Shown in pieces: positions 15,269 to 23,272 of a stretch of DNA of 64,000 nt. Made by a program: the position numbers and the translations under genes. Location: NCBI GenBank assembly GCA_964451605.1, contig CAYVJA010000004.1:1-64000 (forward strand), in the 5' to 3' direction. This DNA comes from JAQVSH01 sp964451605. GTDB lineage: Bacteria > Bacteroidota > Bacteroidia > Bacteroidales > UBA4181. Under the pieces are notes generated by a model. That model had not been told where the DNA came from and searched no databases. It was given only the letters and a program-made list of their open reading frames with translations. Position 1 is the stretch's first letter, and each line of letters begins with the position of its first letter.

Positions 15269-15410
15269 GCCAAAACAGCCATTATTTTGCCTTCGAACCA
15301 TATGCAATCGGTTGCTTTTTTTCTACCTTTGATTTCTAAACGTGCGGGTGCTTTGGTATGTGCCCTCTCATACCGCAAACTTTATTCGTCCTACATCAAA
15401 TTTTCGTAAT

Positions 15411-16571
15411 ATGAATCTTTCGTCGTTGAAGCAATCATTTATTCAGAAGTATGGAGAATCCGGGGGAGAACCTCGTCTGTTTTTTTCACCGGGTCGTGTG
15501 AACCTGATTGGTGAACATACTGATTATAACGGAGGGTATGTGTTTCCCTGCGCCCTGAGTTTTGGCACCTATCTGGCAATCCGTCCCATCGCCGGGAGTG
15601 AGTATCGTTTTGCTACCTTAAATTTCGACTATACTGCCTCTGTGCCTTTCAATGAGATTGCCACAAAGAAAGGCGATGCCTGGATTAACTACCCTTTGGG
15701 TGTAATTAATCAACTGGTGGCTCGCGGAATGAGTTTAAAGGGTTTCGAAATGTTATACTGGGGGAATATTCCCAATGGAGCCGGGCTCTCCTCTTCTGCG
15801 TCGATTGAGGTGGTGACAGCTTTCGCTCTGAACACCCTGCTCTCGCTGGGTCTTGAAAAACTCGAATTGGTTAAGCTATCGCAGGCTGCAGAGAATCAAT
15901 TTGTTGGGGTAAATTGTGGTATTATGGATCAGTTTGCCGTAGGAATGGGGAAGAAGGAGCATGCCATGGCTCTCGATTGCAACACACTTTATTATGAACA
16001 TGTTCCCGTTGCTCTGGGCGATTACCGTCTGATGATCGGAAATACCAATAAGCGCCGCGGTCTGGCCGACTCCAAATACAATGAACGTCGCGCCGAATGT
16101 GATTCGGCTGTAGTCTCGCTGCAAAAAGTTCGCGATATCAAAACCCTTTGTGAACTCTCACTGGAAGATTTCCTTACCGTTCAGTCTGTAATTGAAAACG
16201 AAGTAGTTCTTCGCCGTGCCCGTCATGCTATCTCCGAGCACCAAAGGGTAAAAGATGCTGTCAAAGCCCTCAAAGCAGGAGAACTGGTGAAATTTGGCGC
16301 AATGATGAACGCGTCGCACGACTCCCTCCGTCACGATTACGAAGTAACCGGTTTCGAACTTGACACCATGGTAGAGGCCGCCCGCAATATTCCCGGCGTA
16401 ATCGGTTCGCGTATGACCGGCGCCGGTTTTGGCGGTTGCACCGTAACCCTCTTGCACAAAGACAGCATTGATGCCTTCAAAACCCGGGTAGCTGCCGAAT
16501 ACACCGCTAAAACCGGATTGACCCCGGAGTTCTATCTGGCCGAAATTGGCGACGGAGTGAAAGAGTTGTAG
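15411..16571 (+). CDS. galK: Galactokinase
   Basis: 386 residues from ATG 15411. This GHMP kinase phosphorylates galactose at O1 (Leloir pathway, cytoplasm). It shows the galactokinase signature FSPGRVNLIGEHTDYNGG near residues 25-42, the ATP loop NGAGLSSSASIEV, the catalytic Asp region NCGIMDQFAVGMG, and the C-terminal RMTGAGFGGCTVTLL. The reading frame extends upstream to a GTG at 15342 but the family N-terminus fits 15411; a -7 element TACCTTTG at 15324-15331 leaves a leader of about 75 bases. No other Leloir gene is adjacent. Confidence 0.95.
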   Translation: MNLSSLKQSFIQKYGESGGEPRLFFSPGRVNLIGEHTDYNGGYVFPCALSFGTYLAIRPIAGSEYRFATLNFDYTASVPFNEIATKKGDAWINYPLGVINQLVARGMSLKGFEMLYWGNIPNGAGLSSSASIEVVTAFALNTLLSLGLEKLELVKLSQAAENQFVGVNCGIMDQFAVGMGKKEHAMALDCNTLYYEHVPVALGDYRLMIGNTNKRRGLADSKYNERRAECDSAVVSLQKVRDIKTLCELSLEDFLTVQSVIENEVVLRRARHAISEHQRVKDAVKALKAGELVKFGAMMNASHDSLRHDYEVTGFELDTMVEAARNIPGVIGSRMTGAGFGGCTVTLLHKDSIDAFKTRVAAEYTAKTGLTPEFYLAEIGDGVKEL

Positions 16572-16574
16572 TCG

Positions 16575-16632
16575 CATTTTAAAGAAAGAGCCCCTGAAGC
16601 ATTTGCTTCAGGGGCTCTTTCTTTAAAATGCT
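16575..16632. terminator. Bidirectional terminator after galK
   Basis: Two 28-base arms (16575-16602 and 16605-16632) are perfect complements around TT, with AAAGAAAGAGCCCC on one side and GGGGCTCTTTCTTT on the other, giving T-rich tails on both strands. It starts three bases after the galK stop. Confidence 0.92.
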
Positions 16633-16635
16633 CCA

Positions 16636-16892
16636 AAGCTCTAATGCTTCAAAGTGCAAATGCACTGTGCGCAAGTGCTCTAGTGCATCGAAGCGCGAAC
16701 GCGCTTCAAGTGCTGCGCTTCGCGCGGATGGAACAGTGATGTGATGATTGGGGTGACGTGGAATGTTACCTCCAATTAGGCGGAACCAAAGCGTATACGC
16801 GCCTGCGCGTTTTATGTCATTAGAGCATTGCGCGAAGCGCAGCATTAGAGCATTAGAGCACTAGAGCACTAGAGCATTTGCGCGAAGCGCAA
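16636..16892. repeat. Composite intergenic repeat, two facing parts (copy E)
   Basis: This 260-base stretch has no gene. The left part (16636-16724) holds degenerate octamers and GCGCTTCGCGCG, then GGATGGAACAGTGAT and CCTCCAATTAGGCGGAA (to about 16784) as in copy B. The right part (16818-16892) holds the same array in the opposite orientation: CATTAGAG/CACTAGAG units with CGCGAAGCGC on either side. The two arrays point at each other, so the region could fold as a very long hairpin. Confidence 0.85.
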
Positions 16893-16897
16893 CGGTG

Positions 16898-17380
16898 TTA
16901 TTGTGCGGTGAATTTACGGTGGAGGGCAACCATTTTGATGGCGGTAACGGCGGCTTCGTCGCCTTTGTTGCCATGCTTGCCTCCGGCGCGGTCGGTGGCT
17001 TGTTGTTGGTTGTCGGTGGTNNNNNNNNNNNNNNNNNNNNNNNNNNNCATTACGCGCGAGATGCCTTCCGTGACTCCCATACATACGTAGTCGAAGTGGG
17101 GGGTGCCGCCGCGAACTACACAACCGAGACAGATGATGGCGTCGATGTTGGTGTATTCGGCTAAGAATTGGGCCCCGAGCGGGAGTTCGAAGCTGCCGGG
17201 TACAAAATTGATCTGAATGTTATCGGGGTCGGCACCCTGCCGGAGGAGGGTTTGCACAGCACCCTCTTTCAGGGCGTTGGTAATTTCGGGGTTCCACTCG
17301 GAGACCACCAGACCAAAGCGCATGCCTGCGGCCGAGGGTACGTTGGCCTCAAGGTATTCCGATAGATTGGTTGTTGCCAT
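16898..17380 (-). CDS. ribH: 6,7-dimethyl-8-ribityllumazine synthase, interrupted by an assembly gap
   Basis: 160 codons including nine unknown ones. It condenses 5-amino-6-ribitylamino-uracil with dihydroxybutanone phosphate in riboflavin synthesis and normally forms 60-mers or pentamers. Conserved: VVSEWNPEIT (start of the active site), VPGSFELPLGA, ICLGCVVRGGTPHFDYV and TTDNQQQATDRAGGKHGNKGDEAA. The N run removes the segment between GISRVM and TTDN, where other lumazine synthases have about 12 residues (the PVxFGVL region), so the gap is probably three codons longer than drawn. The reading frame agrees on both sides. It follows the TPR gene by 8 bases and is likely cotranscribed with it. 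Confidence 0.93.
   Translation of the reverse strand: MATTNLSEYLEANVPSAAGMRFGLVVSEWNPEITNALKEGAVQTLLRQGADPDNIQINFVPGSFELPLGAQFLAEYTNIDAIICLGCVVRGGTPHFDYVCMGVTEGISRVMXXXXXXXXXTTDNQQQATDRAGGKHGNKGDEAAVTAIKMVALHRKFTAQ
17021..17047. other. Assembly gap (27 N) in ribH
   Basis: 27 undetermined bases within the lumazine synthase gene; see ribH. Confidence 1.
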
Positions 17381-17388
17381 ATCTGCCT

Positions 17389-18084
17389 CTATTTGGCTTG
17401 CAAGGCTTCCAGTCGGGCAATGTATTTTTCCATGTTGCGACCTTCTACACTTGCAGGAAATTCGTTGCGAATTCGTTTGAAGAGGGTCAGCGCTTTGTCG
17501 GGCCGATTGAGTTGCTCCTGAAGCAGAGCGGCCCGGAACAGGTAGAGAGGCGTAGAGAAATCGTTCTCTACATTATTGGCTGCCTTGATGTAGTAATTGA
17601 TGGCCTCCTCCGGATTTTCGAGTTCGGCATAGGCGTCGCCAATGGCTCCTAAGGCTATGTTCGAAACCATGTTGTCGGTTCCGTCGAAGGAGGAGAGCAT
17701 GTCGATGGCTTCCTGGTACTGACCCAGACGAAGGTAGCAAACACCGGCATAATATTTTGCCAGGTTGCCGGCGGGCGTGATGGAGTACTCATCGGCAACG
17801 GCCAGAAAACCCATATTGCTTCCGTCACCGTTAAGTGCCAGATTGAAAGAGTCTTTTTCGAAATGTTGTTCGGCTACAAACATCTGCGCCTGAGCTTCGG
17901 TACCGAGCGGCTCCAGATAGAGTTTGTTAAAACCGATATATAAGCCGATGGCCAGAATGATACCGCCAAGGATAATACTCAGGCTCTTCTTGTTTTCCAG
18001 AATGAAGATTTCGGTTTTGGAGAGCGCGCTTTCGATATTTTCGATGGTTTCGGCTTTGGGTGCTTCTTTTGTCGCTTTTGACAT
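17389..18084 (-). CDS. Membrane-anchored tetratricopeptide-repeat protein
   Basis: 231 residues from the ATG at 18084 (MSKATKEAPKAE). A single membrane segment lies at about residues 35-53 (LSIILGGIILAIGLYIGF), followed by TPR-like helices (AKYYAGVCYLRLGQYQEAIDML; GDAYAELENPEEAINYYIKAA; ALLQEQLNRPDKALTLFKRI). Such YfgM-like proteins are inner-membrane scaffolds or chaperone partners. The frame extends upstream but crosses a -7 element (TACATTTG on the minus strand, 18132-18139), so the shorter start is preferred. Divergent from recF; upstream of ribH. Confidence 0.85.
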   Translation of the reverse strand: MSKATKEAPKAETIENIESALSKTEIFILENKKSLSIILGGIILAIGLYIGFNKLYLEPLGTEAQAQMFVAEQHFEKDSFNLALNGDGSNMGFLAVADEYSITPAGNLAKYYAGVCYLRLGQYQEAIDMLSSFDGTDNMVSNIALGAIGDAYAELENPEEAINYYIKAANNVENDFSTPLYLFRAALLQEQLNRPDKALTLFKRIRNEFPASVEGRNMEKYIARLEALQAK

Positions 18085-18229
18085 GATCGGAGTTTTTTTA
18101 TAGCAGTAGAATCCTATTTTTAAAATAAGCGCAAATGTACTGTTTTTCGTTCGAATTAACCTACTGTTACCATTCTTTTTTGCCACGAGAATAATCTTTA
18201 CTTTTGTGGAAACCCCTTGCACGCAAGCT

Positions 18230-19345
18230 ATGTATCTTTCGAAACTTACTTTGTTGAACTTCAAGAACTACGAGCAGGTCTGCGTGGAGCCGGGTCCTGG
18301 GGTGAACTGTTTTGTGGGGAACAACGGGGTGGGTAAAACCAATGTACTCGATGCGGTACACTATCTTTCGCTATGTAAAAGTTTCTTTCATACCCCCGAT
18401 ACACAGAATATCCGCCATGAAGCTCCCTTTTTTGTGATTGAAGGGGAGTATCAGGTTTCCGATGCCACCGAACACCTCTATTGTGGGGTAAAGCGTGGGG
18501 CCAGGAAGCGGTTTCGTCGCAATAAGAAAGATTACGAACGTTTCTCCGATCATATCGGGCTCTTCCCGTTGGTTATGGTTTCGCCTTTCGACTCCGGATT
18601 GATCTGGGAGGGGAGTGAAGAGCGACGCAGGATGATGGATGAGGTGATTTCGCAATTCGATTCCGACTACCTTTCGCAGTTGGTTTCGTATAACCGTGTA
18701 CTTACGCAACGTAATTCATTATTGAAGCAGTGGGCCGAAACCGGTGTTCCGGCTCGTGGCGTTTTAGAGGCACTGAATGAGCAACTTGCAGTTTTTGGGA
18801 GTAAGATTTTTGCTGTCAGAACCCTTTTTGTTGAGGAGTTGCTGCCGGTTTTTTACGATTTCTATTCGATGATCTCTTTGCAGCGTGAGGTGCCCGGATT
18901 AGTCTATCAATCAGCACTTTCTGAAACCTCGCTTTCTACGTTGCTGAAGGCTTCTGCTGCAAAAGATCTTGCACTGCAATATACTTCAACCGGGATTCAT
19001 CGCGATGATCTGCTCTTTACGCTCGGAGGGTATCCTCTCAAACGAACCGGTTCGCAGGGGCAGCAGAAGAGTTTTCTGACGGCGTTAAAATTGGCAGTAT
19101 TCGAATTTATCAGATCGAAAAGAGGGGTGGTCCCTATCCTGCTTCTCGATGATATTTTCGATAAGTTCGACCGGCAGCGGGTGGAGCGAATTCTGCAGTT
19201 GGTCTCCGGCGACAGATTCGGGCAAATTTTTATTACCGACACGCATCCTGAACGGATGGAGCAGATGTTGCGTTCGACCTCTGCATCTTTTCGGCTGTTT
19301 GAGGTGGCTAATAACCAAATTACTCCCTATTATGCGGCACAGTAA
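18230..19345 (+). CDS. recF: DNA replication and repair protein RecF
   Basis: 371 residues from ATG 18230 (MYLSKLTLLNFKNYE). RecF is an SMC-like ATPase that helps load RecA at gaps. Walker A FVGNNGVGKTN lies near residues 29-38, the signature region GSQGQQKSF near 270-278, and Walker B ILLLDDIFDKFD near 304-315. The frame begins upstream at 18206, but a -7 element TACTTTTG at 18199-18206 and the family N-terminus place the start at 18230. It overlaps the next gene by 14 bases. Confidence 0.95.
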   Translation: MYLSKLTLLNFKNYEQVCVEPGPGVNCFVGNNGVGKTNVLDAVHYLSLCKSFFHTPDTQNIRHEAPFFVIEGEYQVSDATEHLYCGVKRGARKRFRRNKKDYERFSDHIGLFPLVMVSPFDSGLIWEGSEERRRMMDEVISQFDSDYLSQLVSYNRVLTQRNSLLKQWAETGVPARGVLEALNEQLAVFGSKIFAVRTLFVEELLPVFYDFYSMISLQREVPGLVYQSALSETSLSTLLKASAAKDLALQYTSTGIHRDDLLFTLGGYPLKRTGSQGQQKSFLTALKLAVFEFIRSKRGVVPILLLDDIFDKFDRQRVERILQLVSGDRFGQIFITDTHPERMEQMLRSTSASFRLFEVANNQITPYYAAQ

Positions 19346-19622
19346 AACCGAGAATCTGGGAACGCTTCTGGCGCAATTGGTTAAGCAGTATAATTTGGAA
19401 GGAAAACTTCTGGAGGTGAAGGCTGTTAAGGCATGGGAAACCCTTTTTGGAAGTGCAGTAACCCGCCATACTGAACGCGTTGAAGTGAAAAACCGCACCT
19501 TATACGTCTACCTTCGGTCGTCGGTTGTGCGTAACGAGTTGATGATGCAGAAAAGCCGGATTGTGGAGACAATCAACGAGAGGGTGGGTGCCAGCGTGAT
19601 AGACCGGGTGGTTTTCCGATAG
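19332..19622 (+). CDS. DUF721 (DciA-like) protein
   Basis: 96 residues (MRHSKTENLGTLLAQLVKQYNLEGKL). The pattern AWETLFGSAVTRHTERVEVKNRTLYVYLRSSVVRNELMM, split here only by description, is the DUF721 domain; relatives (DciA) bind DNA and help load the replicative helicase in bacteria that lack DnaC. It starts inside the recF 3' end (14-base overlap), suggesting coupled expression of two DNA-metabolism genes. The short Bacteroidota form has little beyond the domain. Confidence 0.82.
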   Translation: MRHSKTENLGTLLAQLVKQYNLEGKLLEVKAVKAWETLFGSAVTRHTERVEVKNRTLYVYLRSSVVRNELMMQKSRIVETINERVGASVIDRVVFR

Positions 19623-19626
19623 GTAA

Positions 19627-20256
19627 TTATCTTCCTATGTGATGCATAAACTCTTCGCGGGTGCGGGGATCGCGAAGGAAGGCTCCGGTAAAAGCCGATG
19701 TGGTGGTAATGGAGTTCTGTTTCTGTACCCCTCTCATCATCATGCAGAGATGTTGTGCTTCAATCACAACCGCAACGCCCAGCGGATTGAGGGCCGACTG
19801 GATGCAGTCGCGGATTTGCATGGTGAGCCGCTCCTGCACCTGAAGACGCCGTGAGAAAGCATCAACTACTCTGGCAATCTTACTGAGTCCGGTAATCTTA
19901 CCGTCGGGTATATAGGCAATATGGGCTTTCCCGAAAAAGGGTATCAGATGGTGTTCGCACAGCGAATAGACCTCGATATCTTTTACCAGAACCATCTGTT
20001 TGTAATCTTCCTGAAAGAGCGCAGAGGCAAGTATTTGTTCCGGATCAATTCCATAACCCTGCGTCAGGAATTGCATGGCCTTCGAGACGCGTTCGGGGGT
20101 CTTTTCAAGTCCCTCTCTCCGGGGGTCCGGATCGATTATGTTCAGAACCTCGCGGTATAGACCTGAAAGTTTCTCGGTACGCTCTTTTCCGAAACGCTCA
20201 ATCCGGGCATATCCGGTTTCGTCGCTGCCATCGTGTTCTTTAAAGATGTAGTCCAT
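19627..20256 (-). CDS. folE: GTP cyclohydrolase I
   Basis: 209 residues. It converts GTP to dihydroneopterin triphosphate, the first step of folate synthesis. Conserved: zinc and active-site region SLCEHHLIPFFGKAHIAYIP, GLSKIARVVDAFSRRLQVQE, and QHLCMMMRGVQKQ carrying the third zinc ligand. Divergent from kdsB; a -7 element TACTTTTG on the minus strand at 20319-20326 overlaps the kdsB start codon. It is convergent with dciA, with 4 bases between stops. Confidence 0.96.
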   Translation of the reverse strand: MDYIFKEHDGSDETGYARIERFGKERTEKLSGLYREVLNIIDPDPRREGLEKTPERVSKAMQFLTQGYGIDPEQILASALFQEDYKQMVLVKDIEVYSLCEHHLIPFFGKAHIAYIPDGKITGLSKIARVVDAFSRRLQVQERLTMQIRDCIQSALNPLGVAVVIEAQHLCMMMRGVQKQNSITTTSAFTGAFLRDPRTREEFMHHIGR

Positions 20257-20325
20257 GGGTCAATTTATTTTATCTTTGCACCGGAAGCGTCTAGGTTGGG
20301 CGCCTTCAAAAAGAGTGGCAAAAGT

Positions 20326-21084
20326 ATGCATTTCATAGGAATTATCCCAGCCCGTTTCGCCTCAACCCGCTTCCCGGGTAAGCCCCTGGCCGATATTGGC
20401 GGCAAAAGTATGATTCAAAGGGTGTTTGAGCGTGCCTCGGAGGTGTTCCGGGAGGTGGTTGTGGCCACCGACGATGAACGTATCCGGTTGGAGGTAATCC
20501 GGTTCGGCGGCAAAGTGGTGATGACTTCGCCTGACCACAAAAGCGGCACTGACCGTTGTGCAGAGGCGTTGCAGCGGGTAGAAGAGGCAATGCCCGGCTC
20601 CCGATTCGATGTGGTGGTGAATATTCAGGGCGATGAACCCTTTATCTCTCCTTCTCAACTGGAGTTGTTGAAGGCATCTTTTTTACGGAAGGAGGTCGAC
20701 ATTGCCACCCTGATACAACCTTTGTCGGATCCCGACGACATTGTAAACCCCAATTGTGTGAAGGCGGTGGTGGCTAAAAATGGAAATGCCATCTATTTCA
20801 GTCGTTCGCCCATTCCTTTTGTGAGAGGGGTGGAGCCGGCTTTATGGCCCCATCGGCACATTTTTTACCGTCATATCGGACTCTATGCCTATCGGGTTCC
20901 TGTGCTGCGCGAGATTACCCGTCTTGAGCCGTCGTCACTCGAACTGGCAGAGTCGCTCGAACAGAACCGCTGGCTCGAAAACGGGTATGTGATAGCCACC
21001 TCGGTTACAGACGAGAAATCGGTGGGTATCGATACACCGGCCGATTTGCAGCGGGTTCTTTCGGAATATGGCCACTTGCTTTAA
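20326..21084 (+). CDS. kdsB: 3-deoxy-manno-octulosonate cytidylyltransferase
   Basis: 252 residues from ATG 20326 (MHFIGIIPARFASTRFPGKPLA). It activates Kdo with CTP for lipid A core assembly, so the cell makes an outer membrane with Kdo-containing LPS. Conserved: nucleotide-binding IPARFASTRFPGKPL, VVATDDERI, VVNIQGDEPFI, SRSPIPF and the C-terminal GIDTPADL. The longer frame from 20233 overlaps folE and crosses the -7 element TATCTTTG (20271-20278), so it is rejected. Confidence 0.95.
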   Translation: MHFIGIIPARFASTRFPGKPLADIGGKSMIQRVFERASEVFREVVVATDDERIRLEVIRFGGKVVMTSPDHKSGTDRCAEALQRVEEAMPGSRFDVVVNIQGDEPFISPSQLELLKASFLRKEVDIATLIQPLSDPDDIVNPNCVKAVVAKNGNAIYFSRSPIPFVRGVEPALWPHRHIFYRHIGLYAYRVPVLREITRLEPSSLELAESLEQNRWLENGYVIATSVTDEKSVGIDTPADLQRVLSEYGHLL

Positions 21085-21106
21085 TCGTCCCTTTTTGGTA
21101 GTTTTG
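21076..21106 (+). promoter_or_regulatory. Promoter of ndk
   Basis: TTG (21076-21078), 20 bases, TAGTTTTG (21099-21106): both Bacteroidota elements at standard spacing, 25 bases before the ndk start. It overlaps the 3' end of kdsB. Confidence 0.7.
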
Positions 21107-21131
21107 TTTTTCAGACATTTCAAAACTCGTT

Positions 21132-21569
21132 ATGGCCGGAAAGTATACTTTTACCATTGTTAAGCCTTGTGCTGTGAAGGCCGGATATACCGGCGCAATA
21201 TTATCGGATATGATGAAGGGAGGCTTCGATATTGTTGCTATGAAGTTTGTAAAGCTTACCCGTGAACAGGCGGAGTCGTTTTACGGAATTCACAGGGAGA
21301 AACCTTTCTATTCCGATTTGGTGGCTTTCATGACTTCAGGCCCGATCGTAGTGGCAATACTTGAGAAGGAGAATGCAGTGGAGGCCTATCGTACTCTGAT
21401 CGGCACCACTAACCCGGCCAATGCTGCAGAGGGAACCATTCGTAAGAAGTATGCCAAATCGTTGCAGGAGAACGCGGTACACGGATCGGACAGTGATGAG
21501 AATGCCATCATCGAGTGCAACTTTTTCTTTTCAGCCTGCGAACGTTTTACTGACTATCGGATAGGTTAA
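21132..21569 (+). CDS. ndk: Nucleoside diphosphate kinase
   Basis: 145 residues. It transfers the gamma phosphate of ATP to other NDPs by a phosphohistidine intermediate. Conserved: FTIVKPCAVKAG near the N-terminus (TFTIVKP), PFYSDLVAFMTSGPIV, and the active-site NAVHGSDS with the catalytic His near residue 117. Length is normal. Confidence 0.96.
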   Translation: MAGKYTFTIVKPCAVKAGYTGAILSDMMKGGFDIVAMKFVKLTREQAESFYGIHREKPFYSDLVAFMTSGPIVVAILEKENAVEAYRTLIGTTNPANAAEGTIRKKYAKSLQENAVHGSDSDENAIIECNFFFSACERFTDYRIG

Positions 21570-21575
21570 GACGGT

Positions 21576-23165
21576 TTACTTTTCTCGTCGTAACCGGAGT
21601 ATCTGCCCGCTTTCGCGATAGCCTCCGGGTTCGCTCAATGGCTCAAGCTTTTGTAAAATCAGTACATCCAATTCGAATTGCCATCTCCAAAAGGTGAGTT
21701 CGGATGCTTCGGATAGGGAGTTCTCTTTCCCGTTCCATAAGGTAAGCAGATCTATGGGAATCATCTTTTCCCCGCTCAACAGGTGCGGCCTCGAAGGGGT
21801 AAGCCCCGGTTCCAAACGGAATCGTGTATAGGGTTTTAATCCCGTTACGCCTCCCTGTTTGCTAAAGATGAGGCGCAACGGATCGTCGGGCTGAGGCTGG
21901 GTGTTTATATACGAACCGGCCAACAGGATAGCGGCAAGATGGTTGGTTATGCGTTCTTCGAGCAAGGCAGGCTGAAAGGGTTGGTTCATGCCTTCGAAAA
22001 TTGCGGTTTCTGCACCATGGGGCCGACGACAGATAACAGTCAGCTCTTTTCCCTTTCGAGTGTTCGAAACCAGTTTAAGCGTGTCGTTGAGAAAGAGAGG
22101 AAATAACGGCGTCTCTGTGCCGTCGACGGGAATTCCTTCGGCCGATCCGAAGGATTCGGACAGCAGACGTTTTCGTCCAAGGGCAGTCCATCTGTCACGC
22201 TCCACATAGATCAGATAGACCGACTCCAGAAGGGGCGATTGCCACGATTGTGCAAGAGAGGCATGTGCAGGGATAGAGTCGATGAAATCGGTAATCCACC
22301 ACCATCCGGTGGGTTGTTCGCGTTCCTGCAAGAGTGTTTCGGGTTCGGGCGGATGGAAGGCAAATTCATAACCTGCAAGATCGAGGGTTCCATCGGGATC
22401 GAGTACCTGCGCGAGCCCCTCGACTGTAAAAGTGCAGCTATTTACAATCAGGGGAAATTTTCCGGCATCTTCTAATTTGACCATCAACTCGAAACGATCA
22501 GGACTCTCCGGTGCCGAAAAGCGGAATAGGCGTGCCGAATTGTAGTTTCGGGCCAGTTGATAAGGATAGATCGTTACAGTGTGGCTGGTGCCTCTTCGTA
22601 CGCCGAGCTCTATTTCGCCCGAAGGCCCTATGGAATAGTTTTCGAACGAAATGATTGCCGGAGGTTGATGGGCAGGAAAGTCGTAGAGCGCCGAATCGGT
22701 GAGGTGCAGGTAGGCGTCTGTCCCACAGGGGAGATATACATAATGGTTACCATTATGGGGGTATAGCCTGATCCAGAGTCCGCTGAGAGATTCCATGGGT
22801 TTGGAGAGGGCTTTTCGAACCGAGTCGGGGGTGTTCCACCCGCCTCGAAGGGGTTCCAGCCGGTTTTCCGGTTGTGCAGTTTGCTGCAGATAGAATTGTT
22901 GCAGTTCGTCGTAGTAGGGCGAATCGGGATTATATACGGCAAAGATGGCCTGGTGACTGGCTTCGCTGTGTTCGTTAAACAGGATTTCGATAGAATCGGT
23001 TATGTTAAGCGCTTTTCGAAGCGAGTCTTCCGTCGATAAGAGTTCGAGGGTTTCGGTTGGGATATAGTCCGGCGTATCCCCGGTTTCGGCAGACTGATCG
23101 GCCCGCTCGAACCGGCAAGAGAGGAGAAGCATTAGAAATAGCAGAATCAACAGGGTTCTAAGCAT
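21576..23165 (-). CDS. Uncharacterised lipoprotein
   Basis: 529 residues. An N-terminal lipoprotein signal (LILLFLMLLLSC, predicted lipidated Cys17) is the only clear targeting feature. The rest is rich in beta-type and Pro/Thr/Ser sequence, with stretches such as GLWIRLYPHNGNHYVYLPCG and GEIELGVRRGTSHTVTIYP. I recognise no enzyme motif or repeat. Probably a periplasmic or surface protein of this lineage. A -7 element TACTTTTG lies on the minus strand at 23218-23225, about 55 bases upstream. Divergent from the DHH phosphoesterase gene. Confidence 0.7.
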   Translation of the reverse strand: MLRTLLILLFLMLLLSCRFERADQSAETGDTPDYIPTETLELLSTEDSLRKALNITDSIEILFNEHSEASHQAIFAVYNPDSPYYDELQQFYLQQTAQPENRLEPLRGGWNTPDSVRKALSKPMESLSGLWIRLYPHNGNHYVYLPCGTDAYLHLTDSALYDFPAHQPPAIISFENYSIGPSGEIELGVRRGTSHTVTIYPYQLARNYNSARLFRFSAPESPDRFELMVKLEDAGKFPLIVNSCTFTVEGLAQVLDPDGTLDLAGYEFAFHPPEPETLLQEREQPTGWWWITDFIDSIPAHASLAQSWQSPLLESVYLIYVERDRWTALGRKRLLSESFGSAEGIPVDGTETPLFPLFLNDTLKLVSNTRKGKELTVICRRPHGAETAIFEGMNQPFQPALLEERITNHLAAILLAGSYINTQPQPDDPLRLIFSKQGGVTGLKPYTRFRLEPGLTPSRPHLLSGEKMIPIDLLTLWNGKENSLSEASELTFWRWQFELDVLILQKLEPLSEPGGYRESGQILRLRREK

Positions 23166-23272
23166 ATCTCAGCAGCAAGAATTACAGGGCGTACGGCTCC
23201 CCGGGTACCCCTCTGTGCAAAAGTAGAGAACTTGCACGAAAAATCGTACATTTGCCGATTAATCATGTTGTC

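Noticed and set aside
17389..18264. 60-residue longer N-terminus of the TPR membrane protein
   Set aside because: It crosses the -7 element at 18132-18139 and the recF promoter region, and the added residues are unlike a signal or TPR.
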